Source of the DNA: Magicicada septendecula
Lineage: Eukaryota; Arthropoda; Insecta; Hemiptera; Cicadidae
Length of the DNA stretch: 64,000 nt
NCBI GenBank assembly: GCA_034769895.1
Contig: CM068367.1
Coordinates: forward strand, 351,355,111 to 351,419,110
Direction: 5' to 3'
Numbering within the stretch: position 1 is the first letter of the stretch; each line of letters opens with the position of its first letter. The notes under the pieces are model-generated. The model made no database searches, was not told the DNA's origin, and saw only the letters and a list, made by a program, of their open reading frames with translations. Shown here in pieces: positions 1 through 31,110 of this stretch. Made by a program: the position numbers and the translations under genes.

Positions 1-176
1 AATAAAATTTTTTATTTAACAGGTGATCTATGAGGCTAGGTTGGTAACCATTGTTGACAGCTATTTGTTTAATAATGTTAAGTTCTAATTGGAAATTTGA
101 GTCTGATAACGGAATACTAACTAGTCTGTAGTATTCCGTTAATTATATTGTACGAAAATTAGTCAGCTTACACCAG

Positions 177-210
177 CTGATGAAGGCACTGTGCTGCCGA
201 AACAGCTGTC
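177..210 (+). ncRNA. Hammerhead-ribozyme-like motif at a retroelement tail
   Basis: CTGATGA (177-183), four-base-pair stem II GGCA/TGCC with loop CTGTGC (185-198), GAAA (199-202), palindrome CAGCTG (203-208) as stem III, then TC. Stem I is weak. This is the layout of the type I hammerheads known from Penelope-like elements. Only the tail of the element is in the window. Confidence 0.5.
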
Positions 211-1489
211 ATGGATTATAATTTTAATAAATGACGAGTGAAAATCACTAAAACTATTTTATTGTTTTATTTTTTAATATAATTTACTATATTTATGATA
301 ACGCATTCACTTTACAACTGCATCAACCACGCACAGCATGTGAGTACTCACCTAATCGGTTTTTGAAAAGTATATTTATTTTTGTCAGTGTTACTACATT
401 TGTCCGTATCGATTTTTAATTACAATAATATTCAAAAGTTTGGCAGTGTAGGAGTATGAAAGGGCTCCTTAGGCCCTTCCCCCTGGGTGTTATGAATGGC
501 AAAGTGGCGGTAAGAACCCGAGTGATGACAGTACTGTCGCTAGAAATGTGTCATTACACATTCATGACTTATCTTTATCATTAGCTTGCGATAACAGTCC
601 GTTTCCACTCATCCCATGCAACTTTCAGAAAAGCTAAGCAATCTAACAGAACCAAATTTTGTTTATTCGTTACAGAAAAAGTTTAGTTCTTTATAAGATA
701 TAAAGGAGTCGTGCATGTTTAAAGTTAATCCATGACCGTGCATTTAATACAATTGTAAACATTAGTGAATTATGTGGAGAACGCAAAGTTATGTGGAGAA
801 AATATAAAACATTTAACGTTGCTTACTTAAATTTAGTGACACACTCTGACAATCGTCTGGAGAAAATACTTTTAAAACATGCAGAGTTTACTTTCCAAGT
901 TTCTGCAATTTAGTAGTGCAGAATTTACAAATCAAAATAGAAGATTGGACACTACTCAGTACTGGAATATATTTAAACGTACGGCCAGCCAGTAGTAACT
1001 GAATGCAGTAAGTAACCAAAAGCAATCCTAATAATAACTAACAACATAAGATAATTATACAAGGTAGACCACTTGTAAGGTATTCTGATTGTAAGCTTGT
1101 AGAATTAAGACATCTTCAGCAATATAATAAGGATGCGTGTACGAGGTATTACGAAAGTAAAGACAAAATAGTTTCATGATGAATAATTAAGTCTGTCGTT
1201 AGTAATTTGTCACTTACGGGTGCCGAGTGTGAGTGTATGCAGTGAGTGAGACAGTTGGTGCTTACATCAGTTTACGTACACTGTGTGTATCATTGACGCA
1301 ACGTATCCGAGAGCCAACCGAATTGTGTGCCAGCAACAGTCTGGTGCCAGCGCATCCTGACAATGAAAGCGTAACCAAATTACATTTTCCTTTTCGACAA
1401 AATACAGGGACAACACAAGAGATGTTTACAAAAATACATCGTGTACCATGTGTCTGTAGAGATTTGACCGGGGCGTGCCAAAACGTGTG

Positions 1490-1536
<47 letters not shown>

Positions 1537-2845
1537 TCACACACGGGCGGCGATGGTGCCTTGATGTCGCACTCAGCAATAAATCACTCTATTACACAAT
1601 TGTTTATCAGGAATTACGTAAAGCAACAGACGTTCTTCAGACGTAATTTCCCTCGAAAACAAAATTACCTCATTACAACATTTAGGAACGGGATATAGGA
1701 ACGGACAAAGGACGTAGTAATAAGGAAACAAAACAAGGATGTTAGCGTTGTAGTAAACCAAATAAAATAAGTTAAATTGACGTATCGGCATATAAGTATT
1801 CATGACTAGACATGAAAACAACAATGGTCATGAAAACAACGTAAGAGAAAATAATATCTGCTCTCTTATCTTTGTGCCATCGTCAAAACGAAATATTTAC
1901 AATAAAAGGAAGTAAGCAGAAAAAAGAAAGTCGAAATATTCTGAACAGTTTTAGGCTAAATTGCTTCACGGTAGTAAGTTGGGTATTATTGAAGCCAATG
2001 AAAAGATATCACAAGTGATGGAGATGAAGAATGTAAGGGGAGTCAGAGCAATAACTATAAGGAGCAAACTCAGACACAACATAACAAGAATAGATCTAGA
2101 AACTGAATTATTAACTAGATTATAATGAAAGCAACCAATAAAGTGATTCAGGGCTATTTTGTCAGAATGCTCGATAGCAGACAGGTGAAATGTACCTGGG
2201 AAGAAAGAGCGGGCCGAAAACAGGGAGGAGACAGAAATTCTTGTGTGACGATGAAATAGCATTGGCTATAAAGGGGTATAGATATAAAACGGTCAGAAGA
2301 TAGACGTTTTGCAAACAAAAACAACAAAAAAGAATAAAGTAAGTTTGTATACGTGCCTAAATTATAATAGGTTACATCTTACACCTTTGGGTAGACTTGT
2401 GTAGGCCTATACACACACATGTGTATGCACACGCTCGCGCACGCAAGCAAGGAAGCGCACACCCACTCATGATCTAAATATCTTTGGTCTTTTCTGAAAG
2501 TTTACAGACAACTGTGTAATTTCTTTTGCCATTAAAGAAACCTTCAGTGATGAAATTGAATAACATGAATATTTTAAGTAACACAATTATTAGGCGTCAC
2601 ACGATGAACAGAAATCCAGCAAAATGTTGAATGACCCTGTTTTAGATGTTTGTTACGCAGAACGTCTAAAACACCCACAATTTGAATACTTATGTAAACA
2701 TTTTTAATCGTACAATATCCTCTGGTTACTTGCTGGGAAGTCTCTTTGTAAAAGTTTGTGCCAGTTGCCCTTCTTGCATTCCTCTCACTTATAGTTCAGA
2801 TGTAGGCCTATAAAATACCGGAATTAATATAAATAGATAAGCTAA
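211..2845. other. Unclassified region downstream of gene A
   Basis: Apart from the TG run and two TAGGCCTA octamers (2402-2409, 2813-2820), no gene, RNA or known element was recognised. Reading frames here are short and have repeat-like or random composition. Confidence 0.5.
1492..1533. repeat. (TG)n microsatellite
   Basis: Short pure run inside otherwise unclassified sequence. Confidence 0.95.
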
Positions 2846-3357
2846 GCTTTTCAATCCGTCTTCTGACTTCTTGTTTACAATTAATGACGCGTTTTAAAGC
2901 ATACGCTTCATCATCAGATATTAAAAAATCCTCCATACGTGATCGTCGCTGGTTAAAATACCAATTGTATTTGCACTGTACTCGTTAGTGGGTGCTCACC
3001 TATTGGTTGTCCGTCTCTATCTGATAAAGCGGTTTGGAGGCGGTATCGTAGGCCTATAGCGGATTGGATTTAAAATTATATCTGGTCATTCAGTACGAAA
3101 CCGCAACTTCTTATGTTTGTGCATGCTCTATAAATTTCAAACGCCTGCAAGGCGTTCATGATTCGGCCCTTTTTACAAATGTATTTGTAGTTCCAAGTTA
3201 GACTTGAGATCCGTATAATTGTAGTCGCGTGAAACCAAGAGGCGAGCATAGTTAGACTTTATGTTGATGGAGTTCGATTTTTTAGCTGCTTTGGTGTATG
3301 TTCAAGGAAACGTTAAAGAAAACCCCTCCTCGTTTGACCAATATAAAATGTATAACG
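2846..3357 (-). mobile_element. Penelope-like element fragment, 3' part
   Basis: Minus-strand reading matches the GIY-YIG endonuclease part and C-terminus of the element at 51796-52680 (FYIGQT-like, NYARLL, NYTDLKSN, GRIMNAL). It ends in a hammerhead-like motif. Truncated at its 5' side and degenerate. It meets the next fragment head to head. Confidence 0.75.
2886..2917 (-). ncRNA. Degenerate hammerhead-like motif of the Penelope-like fragment
   Basis: Minus strand: CTGATGA, a GAAGC/GCTTT-type stem II, AAAA in place of GAAA, palindrome CGCG, TC. The changed core suggests it is inactive. Confidence 0.45.
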
Positions 3358-3945
3358 GTTACAAGACCTTAACCATTGATCGGCTGCTGAGGAAACATAA
3401 GTAAAAACCTAATCCCCAAGTCAAAAATAGTGACGCAATATACGCAGCTTTTATGCCAAAGATTAATGATAAATCATTGGTTCAGCACTGATTAATGATA
3501 AATTTTCTGTAACATTTAGAACTAATAATAGTATATTAAAAACACTTAGGCGGAATAAACACACACCTTTGGAAAAGAAAACAGGCGTGTACCAATTAAC
3601 ACGTAATGACTGTAATTGTTTTTATATTGGTTAAACGGGGAGGGGATTTCTTAAACGTTTCCTTGTACAGTAGATAGTACATATAACAACTAAAAATCTT
3701 TAACTCCATCAATATAAATGTACCACCTTGAACCTGCTTTATCAGATAGATACGAACAAACGCTCAATGATCGACCAAACGTAAATATGTACGCAGCTAC
3801 TATCGCGTACAGTGAAGACGCAATTGGTATTTGAACAACTGGCGACCTCGTATGATGGATTTTTAAAATATCTGATGATGAAGCATTTCCTTTAAAACGC
3901 GTCATTAATTGTAAACAAGAAAGTCACAAGGCAGATTGAAAGGGT
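3358..3945 (+). mobile_element. Penelope-like element fragment, inverted partner
   Basis: Plus-strand reading gives LTIDRLLRKHK, TFRTNNS and CNCFYIG with GRGFLKRF, the same family as the GIY-YIG reading frame at 51954-52661. Its tail pairs with 2846-2940 as an inverted repeat. Truncated and degenerate, with material missing between the endonuclease part and the tail. Confidence 0.75.
3872..3903 (+). ncRNA. Degenerate hammerhead-like motif of the Penelope-like fragment
   Basis: CTGATGA (3872-3878), a weak stem II, AAAA, palindrome CGCG, TC (3902-3903). It mirrors the motif at 2886-2917. Confidence 0.45.
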
Positions 3946-4099
3946 AAGTTTATCTGTTCATACAAGTGACTCGGATACCGTTCAAAAATCGCATAGCCTA
4001 CTAAAAAGTAATATGAAGTTTAGGATTAAAGTTTTTATTTAAGTTAGGATTAATTTCTGTTGTTTGTAAAGCTGTACAAAAAACCTGAATTTGAAATTT

Positions 4100-4125
<26 letters not shown>
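4100..4125. repeat. (ATT)n microsatellite
   Basis: Uninterrupted trinucleotide run just downstream of gene A on its strand. Confidence 0.95.
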
Positions 4126-4131
<6 letters not shown>

Positions 4132-4466
4132 TGATTAATATTTTATTACACTTACGTAAAATGTACTTTAAAATTGAGCGGTGGTAGGAGGTTTCTAGGT
4201 AATTTCCAAGTTAAAGGAATGTAGTGTAAACATTCACCAAAGAGTTGGTTCATCAAAACCATGAAACAGTTCCTGCTCATGAACTTAGAGTAGGAGATGG
4301 TGCATTATTGTTTGCAGACATAGAACGAAGTACATTTCGCAGGAGTAAGTACTGGGGGACGTGCTTCCTTAGCGGGCTCGTAAGCTGAGCGTGTTGCTGA
4401 TTCTGGACGTAAGGCAACGGGTTAGCGCGTTCAACAGATATGGATTAGCCGCTGTAGTTGCCGACA

Positions 4467-22530
<18,064 letters not shown>

Positions 22531-22971
22531 TTAACTGACATACAGTTTTTAGTTTAAACAGCGATTTACAGTAAATTAAAAAAGTAAAAATGAATAATGG
22601 TAATAGGAATAATTTTAATTAGGAATACACACTCTTGCTAGCAACCAATATGGCTCACCATTTGAACAGAATATACTGTAGTAATTTTAGTTACACTAAG
22701 CAACAATAAAATACGTATTAAGCATGATTTTTTTATCGTTGTACGCATTAAAAATTTATTATTATTATTATTATTATTATAAGTAATTTCATTTTATGAT
22801 AGCTGTTTATGTTTCCAAAGGAATTATAGTCTATGTTTTGAAAACATAGACTATGTTTTGTTAACGTATACCAGTTAACAAAATTCGAGAGTAAAGTAAT
22901 GACAGTAATAATCTTACTTCTCGCTTCAGGTAACACGCAGATTACAAGAAATAGTACAAAGAAAAGTTAAA

Positions 22972-22972
<1 letters not shown>

Positions 22973-23021
<49 letters not shown>
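22973..23021. repeat. (ATA)n microsatellite
   Basis: Trinucleotide run upstream of gene A exon 1. A shorter TTA run is at 22755-22780. Confidence 0.95.
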
Positions 23022-23022
<1 letters not shown>

Positions 23023-24108
23023 AAATAATAATAACAGACTTTTACTTTAACAGTAAAAAAAGTTTTAATTTTACTGTTTCAGTAATAATATATAATTTTC
23101 CTTAAAAATGTATGGTTCTCGTCAAATAATAGTTTACATGAAGTAAAGAGTATCAACTCTGGTACACAATATACGTTACTGAGACTGCGCTTGTTTGATA
23201 GGTAGATCTGTATTGTTTCACCTTGGACTACGAAGTATTATGAGAAATGCTTACTTTCCGCAGCGAGTAATTACAAAAGGCTGTTCAGGCTAAGCTCTTT
23301 AAGATGATAAGAAATCTTTTACTGAAAACTAATAATTCAATCAATTTAGTAATTATTTTATTACAAAATATTTCAATTAAAATGTTGCGTAAATTTTTTT
23401 AGCAAATTTAGTAAAAATAAAGAAATATACCCTATTCGAGGAATTTTATAAAGTCTAAGAATTAGTTTTCGCGCCACTACTCGCATGCACAATGAGCGTG
23501 TGAATGTGTTGCTGTGTGATGTTAGTTCTATGCGCGGGATTATTACTTTGAATTTCGTTTTGTGACAACGCATATAATGAGAATACATGCGTTTGTCCAC
23601 ACTACAGCTGATGTTACCAGTAACCAAAAATTAATTAGCGATTGTATTTTATAATTATTTTTTTGTTTTTAGTGTTATGTTATAAAATGAAAAAAACACA
23701 ATTAATAATTTAAAAGAAACTAATCAAACGTTTGTGCAGACACATCTGTTGCTCGCCAGAACTTAATCCGCCCATGCGTAATATAATTAGTCTCTTTCAG
23801 TTGATAAGGATCGTCTTGTCCCTACAGAAAAGACTTATGTTCACATGAATTTTTGTACTCAACGCTTTATTTCAAAATTTAATTCAAATTTAGTTCAAAA
23901 TTTAAAGAAAATATAAGAAGACATGATTTTCAAAATTACTCGTTTTGCTCAAGAATAACCACTGTAACTAATATAGGCCCTACTTACTGTTTATGGTAGC
24001 TGAGCGAAGGTCATAGTTGATGTAAGATACTGCCCTTAGACGCCGTTAAACGCTTCCAGTAAAATCAAATTAAACAAATACTCGATAGATTTTTGAAGAT
24101 GTATTTAC

Positions 24109-24167
24109 TATTGTCGGAGGACGCGTAGCGTGGCAGACATTTTGAAACGTCACACGAAATATTGACG
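24109..24167 (-). promoter_or_regulatory. Conserved upstream block of gene A (probable promoter or 5' UTR exon)
   Basis: About 60 bp that aligns to 45432-45493 upstream of gene B, including GCGTGG(C/T)AGACATTTTG and ACGTCACA-like words (plus-strand reading; a CRE-like TGACGT on the minus strand). A splice donor ACA|GTAAGTA on the minus strand ends a possible exon at 23998. Inferred: a non-coding first exon spliced to the coding exon at 22534. A short minus-strand ORF starting MSATL (ATG at 24138-24140) may be a uORF. Confidence 0.55.
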
Positions 24168-24290
24168 TCTGTTGTCGGGAAGGAGCTCTGCTTGGCGGGC
24201 AATATCGGAATCATGTAAGCGGGACCTCTAGGAGCAGAAATGTTTACTATGTGAAGGCATGGTAAGCTTTATGAACAATTACCTTTTACT

Positions 24291-24422
<132 letters not shown>

Positions 24423-25054
24423 TTATAATAATAATAATGTCCTCTTGATAATGTTGTAAAAATGAATCGAAATATGAGTTTTGGCAGAAAATACGACCTT
24501 ATGAAATAAGTCATTTTAGAAAGTTAATAATGTTAGTTCTTCATTATGTCTGATAAGAGTAAACGTAATTTCACAGTCTTAAGCTGCCTTCAACTGTTTA
24601 CAAGAAGTCTTGAGTTATAATTTGTGTTTTTGGTTATATAGAGTTTAGTAAGTACGTTGTTACCGTTCTAAACCCCCAAAAAACTTTCACGTATTTTAAA
24701 CTGTTGTTTTGTCTAAAGACATTAAGAAATTTACTACAAAATTACTGAAAAATCTATAAGCCACTATTTGTTCCTTGATCATCTCTTCCTTCTGGTTACA
24801 CATGTTATAAAGGTTCTCTACCCTTTTACGGTTATAAATGTTCCTTTCAAGTATATCGACAGTTATTTATCTATAGTGGATGAAATATCGTTATTCTTTA
24901 TTATTTCTTTAACGTAATGTGTATGCAGTATTTATTTACTTTCATTACTTTTATGCCATTCTTTACTGAATCCTTTCGACGTTTTGATACTTTATATACC
25001 CCTTTCCTTATATTTTAGAATTCATGACTTAGATTAGATTATTACATTTCTGTA

Positions 25055-26400
25055 AGATGTGTTGGAAAAGACAACAGGGCCCACAAGGTTTGTTAACTGC
25101 TCAAGTGGTCTCTGTTTTTAAGAAAGGAAAACGGAATGACTGTCATAACTATAGGGGAATGTGTTTGGTTGGTACTGGATACAAAGTATACGCAAGGATC
25201 GTAAACCACCGTCTGCAGACTATTTCTGAGCAACTTATTTTGGAAGAACAAAACAGCTTCAGGAAGAGCAGCTCTTGTACAGATAATCCTTTTTTTATTA
25301 CACAAATCATTGAGAAGCATCGCGAGTTCAGTAAAGAAACACACAGGCCTATAGCTTTCGACGATTTGGAGAAGGCCTTTGATAGAGTAGATAGAAATTT
25401 GTTGTGGCAAATATTAGAGGAACGGGGATACCCTCAACAACTTATAAGCACTATAATTATATCTTTAGGGCTATATAATGGAACAAGAATAGATGTCAAA
25501 AATAATTGTCGGATATGTTAACAAATATCTGTTAATCAAATGTTAGACACGGGCGCAGTACATCACCTACTCTTTTTAACATTTATGTTGACGATCTGGT
25601 ATGGAAATGGAAACATATAGTGAACCCTGGTATTAAGTTACTGTAACACGAGACAGACATTTTAATGTGCTGTTGTTGGCTGACGACTTGCGTGTACTTC
25701 AAAATACAGAATATGATTTGCAAAAATCTGTTTTTAAGCTTCATCCGATTTGCAAACAATACGGTATGAAAATCTCCACTATAAAAACAAAGATATCGGC
25801 ATTTCGAGGTAAGGAGCCAATACGATAAAAAATAATGATTAGTGATCAAATTCTAGAAAAAGTGAGCCACTTTAATTATTTTGGAAATGATATTGGTTAT
25901 GATAGGAATTATGATATTGATGTTAAGTAAGGTAAATTTCAGGCGATCTGGGGGACAATCAGCCGTATGTTTAGAAACAAGTTGCGTCGAGATACTAAAT
26001 TAAAGTTTTACAAAGTTATGGCAGTCCCTGTACTGTCCTGTAGGTGTGAATTATGGAAAACAAGCAAGAAACAAGACAGTAAAATACAGGCCTCGGAAAC
26101 GGCATTCTTAAGAGGAGTTAAAAGGTGTTCTAAACGTAACCGCATAAGAGTGAGGCCATAAGAGAAGAGTTGCAAGTCTTTAGCTTGAACAAAAAATTAA
26201 AAGATTACAAACAACGGTGGAAAGAAAACTTAGAAAAAAATATCAAATGTCAGACTGGCCAAACAAGTCTGGAACTACAAATCTATAGGACACAGGTGTG
26301 TGGGTAGACCCAGGAGGAGACGGCTGGAGGATTTTTGAAGGCGGAACAGGCAGCACCTTGCCTATGCCGTGTTGTGAACATGATGATGATGATGATGCCT
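25055..26400 (+). mobile_element. LINE copy with reverse transcriptase domain
   Basis: Readings include SVFKKGKRNDCHNYRGMCL, LEEQNSFRKSSSCTDN, FDDLEKAFDRVDRNLLWQIL (RT palm, first catalytic Asp block) and then LLLADDLRVLQNT, where ADD is the catalytic pair. The later part aligns to 5193-5930. 5' truncated, with several frame changes; ends in a GAT-rich tail (26380-26397), a common LINE 3' feature. An adjoining (ATT)n run is at 26517-26536. Confidence 0.88.
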
Positions 26401-27408
26401 AACGGCTGAAAAGTTGCGCTGGCCATACTAACATTTTTGTATGCCAAATGACTCACATAAGGCAGCCCATCCTCATGCCTAGCTCCTAGACTGTGTACCC
26501 GGTAACAAGGATCCACTATTATTATTATTATTATTATCTGTAACGTACGTCATCATTTGATAATCACATAATATTTATTTTTATGCTCAATGTATTTTAC
26601 GTTTGCAGATTCCTTGTGTATTCAATTTTACATCTTGTTTCACGTTTTTTGTGTCTTAGCGAACGAAACGAAGATACTCAATTCATATCTTTGCTTCGTT
26701 AATACTTTTGTATGTGCCGTAGTTTTGAATTACGAGAGCGAATTGATAGTAACAGTCGGCAGGAGTCGTACAGAACGTGTGAGCATTAACTCATTTTTAA
26801 ATTGATAATTCAGCTCTCTCGTTGTCGTCATTACTGGTTTAGTTAATTTGTTACGGAATGTATTCCGTTTTGTTAAACAAGTTGTTATTAGTTTTCAAGA
26901 GTCGTTTTATAATTCAACCTTTCTGAGTTCAATAACTTGGTATTTTCTTGTTGGTTTAAGGAGTTTAATGTCTATTATTGGTTTGTACCACTTTTATTAT
27001 TCTGTACATCTTCTTTTTGAGATATTCATCGATGTTTGCTATTACTAGTCAACTTTTCTTACCTTCGTTAAATCTAATAATGACTGACAAATCTTAAACT
27101 ATTCCTTCTGTTATAGTCATATATAAAGAACAATAGGTCACGTTAGTCCGTATCGTGTGGATTTCTGCATGCCAGTTTACTGTTATCCCTTTTCATCTTG
27201 TTGGAAGAGTGTATGATACATATATAATGGTTTGATATATAGCCTACAAGAAATCAACAACATCCGATGTCAACAAATCCGTGAGGTGTCTTCTCCTTCA
27301 TTTCTCTCTCCATATATTTATCCTCTTTTTCAGTAATTCATTGAAGTCTCACACGACTACCTCGTATCTCGTTTTCATAATGTTTATCAGTAGAAACAAA
27401 ACGACATA

Positions 27409-28731
27409 CGAGGTCTGTAAATTAAGTGATGAGACTAATCATGTAGCAGTCAATATGGCAACACTGTAAGGTTTCCATTAACACAGATGGTTAGATAAAC
27501 AGCTGATTGATATTGAGTATTAATATTTATTGTCTAACGTTGCCACGTGAAACGTAAACAAGCTTCTGGTGAAGTGACTTTTTGTTGTGCGTAATAAAAA
27601 TGACTGACATCAATTACGAGAAACGTTATGCAATCACGTTTTGTGTTAAACTCAGGCACAATGCTACTGAGACTTTTACAAAATTGACAAAGGCGTATGG
27701 AGATAAAGCATTGTTAGGAGCACAGGTTTTCAGATGGTTTAAATCATTTTCAGATGGCCGGGAATCAATCAAGTGTGATGCACGCTGTGGAAGACTGTCA
27801 ACGTTAAGAACTGATGACAATGTTGATCGAATCAGGCACTTGGTGTGGTCTGACCGCCGATTAATCGTCATAATTACATCGCAAAAAAATTAAATTAGAA
27901 CCACACTACAGCTTATCAAATTTTGACAAACGAATTGGGAATGAGAAAAGTTTATGCGAAATTGGTCACAAACAACCTCACTCTTGAACAGAAAGGCAAC
28001 AGGATGGAAGTGTGCCGTGATCTTCTAGGACGAATTGAAAATGATCCTGATTGTCTAAAAAAAGTTATTACTGGTGATGAATCTTGGATCTTTGAGTACG
28101 ATCCAGAAACAAACGGCAGAGCGAGGAGTGGCACACACCAAACACTCCAAACTCACCACGTCCCCAAAAAAGCAAATCCAAAATGAAAACCATGTTCATT
28201 TGTTTCTTTGATAGTAATGGGATTATCCATAAGGAGTTTTTGCCTACAGGACAGATAGTCAATCAACATGTTTACCGAGAAATTCTTGAAAGGCTGCGGA
28301 AAGGAGTTGCCCGCGTGAGACTAGCCATCGTGAACACCTGGATGCTGTATCATGACAATGTACCTTGTCACACAGCGCTCTCGCTTTATGAGTTTTTGGC
28401 AAAGAAAAATATTCCTGTTGTTCCTCAGCCTGAGTTCCTTATTTACCTGACTTAAGTTCCTGAATGCCTGACTACTTTCTCTTCCCGAAATTGAAAAAAG
28501 ACATCTCAAAGGACACCATTTTGGGACGATAGACAACATTAAGAAAATGTACCCAACCAGTTGAAGTAGATTCCAGTTTCTGAGTTCCAGCATTGCTATG
28601 AAGAGCGGAAAAACAGTCTACAGCGTTGTGGCTTCCCAAGGGAACTATTTTGAAGGCTATGTAGTCTAGATATAGTTTGATTTTAAATAAAGGTTTTACA
28701 GAATTAGTGTCATTACTTAATTTACAGATCG
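27409..28731 (+). mobile_element. mariner DNA transposon with both ends
   Basis: Terminal repeats CGAGGTCTGTAAATTAAGTG and, inverted, CGATCTGTAAATTAAGTAAT, flanked by TA (27407-27408 and 28732-28733). The transposase reading starts MTDINYEKRYAITFCVKLRH at 27600 with the mariner helix-turn-helix region (VFRWFKSFSDGRESI), then VITGDESWIFEYDPET, including the first catalytic Asp, and later MLYHDNVPCHTA, including the second. The third Asp region, near PEFLIYLT, is not recognisable. At least three frame changes; inactive, but ends and length (1.32 kb) are nearly complete. Confidence 0.92.
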
Positions 28732-29283
28732 TATAACACGCCTTCCCCACTTTCGAGTAAAGTAATAAATCAGTATGACTTTTGTATTTATCCTTCGACG
28801 TCATCAGTTCTTGACCAGTTTTTTCGGGTTCATTATTCGTTCACAAGCTAAGAAGTATGTGTAAAACGAGAGCAATCTGGTGTTAATACTATGGAAGAAA
28901 AACAAACTATGGCTTTAAATATCTTTACATTTTTATTCCAAGAGTTTTAATATAGCATAGTGTATTTTCTACAACAAATCGTATGTTTTAGTGTTAACAC
29001 TTAATACTAGAGTCCACATCACAGTCGTTACAATGTTTCATAGCAAACAACCTTACACTGAAGTGTATACTATTAGAGAGTTACACTGTAACTACTGGAC
29101 AGTATTCTTTAACTACACTGTTTATACTTCGAACGTCAAAGACAATTTAGACGTATTCTATCACAATTACAAGTGTTTGACAACTCTTTGTTTTTGACAC
29201 GTTTTGAGGTGAACACCAAAGTCAGTCTTTAGTTCTAAAGCATGTAGTTCTTCGTAGGAAGGAATCTGAAGTATAACGATCTA

Positions 29284-29366
29284 TGTTATGAGAACTTCGG
29301 CTTGCCGGGCTGTTAGGAACTTCATATAGCATCCTTTCAACCCGGCAAGCCCAAGGTCTCATAACA
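29284..29366. repeat. Hairpin with 26-bp arms inside 13-bp direct repeats
   Basis: Arms 29284-29309 and 29341-29366 pair with two mismatches, core GGCTTGCCGGG / CCCGGCAAGCC, around a loop of 31 nt. The word TATAACGATCTAT occurs on each side (29272-29284 and 29400-29412), like a target duplication. Confidence 0.7.
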
Positions 29367-30740
29367 CTGAAACCAGCCCTGAAAGCCTCAGTCAGAATTT
29401 ATAACGATCTATATTTTGCATGTCATACTTACAGATTGCTTATGGTAACCTAACTAAAATATATTTGACTAGTACTATAGATACATGATTGCATTTAGCA
29501 GAGAATATAAACAATTCATAGAAATGTAAAACTAACATGTTTCGTAGTTGACACAATCGAATTACACAACCGAATGGAGAACACAGCGCTGTAACATATT
29601 GTGTGCGCAAGACAGTACGAATTTTCTGCACTGAAGTGAAGTCACATGTGCGCTAAACAAAACTCTAGAAACAGATATTGAAAAGCTTAGCTAGGTTTGG
29701 CCACTTAACTAATTATCTAGTACCAATAACAATTCCAACTATTCTGTTCTTAATTCGTTCAAATTTTCTATCGCACCCCCAAAGTCATATTTGGTCGCTC
29801 ATCCATGGTCTCTAATATCAGGCTTCTTATGTTAGAAACAGGTATAGAAATTTAGGGAACATTTAATAATACACAGAAATCGAAAACAATGTGACAGACT
29901 CTGTACATTTTATAAGGGTTGTACATATCACAATGGACGAGTAAGAATGCTGAGTACTATGTGGGAATAATCCGCGTTACTTTTCAACCATCGGTAAACG
30001 TGTTTGATTAATTTATCTCGGCTGACCGTTTTATTCTTTTCTTCGCTCTCGTTTCACAAAAGCGTATCATACAATTTTGTACACATTCAATATGAAATCA
30101 GTATGCTTTGGTTGAATATAATTTGGAATGAATATTTTTGAAAAACTTTATTCTTTTCTTTGATTTAGGGAAGATTTTTTAAATTCGTCTTTAGTTTTTT
30201 ACCAAATCTCACCCATAGTTTCTAAGAATGGATTGTTAGTGAACCTATCGGAGAAGTATATAAACCAGTCAATAACGTATTAGAGACATTCGTGTCTATA
30301 AACCAAGTGAAAGCGCAAACCTCGTCAGATATAAATACTGAGGACGTAGTAATGTCATCGACGTTTTATGGGTATCACAGTTAACACCAAATATTTCGCC
30401 TATTCTATGATGTGTTATCCTCAGCGATAAAGGAAAGGATCATCATAGAATGGGTATGCTCTCAGTAGAACATGGTTGTTTTTGCTTTTATACACTTCCG
30501 ACCACATAACTTTATAAATCCAACTTTAAAGGGGAAGAACACTGGGAAAGAAAACTAAACATAGTTTCGTCACAAGAGAGAAAGTATTTGGTCTTAAGAA
30601 TACTTTATACTGAATTCAAATATGAAACTAGTTTTTATCCACACTTACGGTTTTTTATTATAACAAACACAGGTTAGGTACAAAACCTGTCCGTAGGCCT
30701 ATATAATCTGCATGATGAAGTAAACGTGTATTCGTCTTAC

Positions 30741-31110
30741 TTAAAATATGACAGTTGTTTTTCTTCTGTGTTTGGTATCTGGAACATCCCACTCAAGTGT
30801 CTGGCAGTAATCGTCAATCATGCTTGCATTCCACTGGCTTGGTGCCTCTTTCCCATGGCAGAGATATCTTGGTGAAAACGCTCCAAGACGGCACTTAGTC
30901 ACCGAAATATGGTTGTCAATATTTCTGGCGGCAATATGGTTGTCAGAAGAGAAATCCATCTGGCCACCATGAAATGCACTTTGACAGACGTATTAAACCC
31001 TACAGGTTAGTTTGACTGCAACAGTTCACTCACAATCTCATTACAGTTCAGCGAGTCACGATTTCTAAAAAATTTTGCATAACGCTTTCCAGAGATCTCC
31101 ACAATGATTT
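30741..31110 (-). pseudogene. Relic of a multicopy arthropod repeat protein
   Basis: Minus-strand reading has VMQNFLE, then MDFSSDNH, FSPRYLCHGKEAPSQWNASM, DDYCQTLEWDVPDTKHRR. I recognise the pattern (aromatic Asp-Tyr-Cys-Trp-like, RR-K-S ending) from an uncharacterised family repeated in many arthropod genomes, probably transposon-borne. Function unknown. Frame is interrupted. Confidence 0.4.

Noticed and set aside
1233-1646. 137-residue plus-strand frame near the left end
   Set aside because: Includes the TG repeat, has random-looking composition and matches no family.
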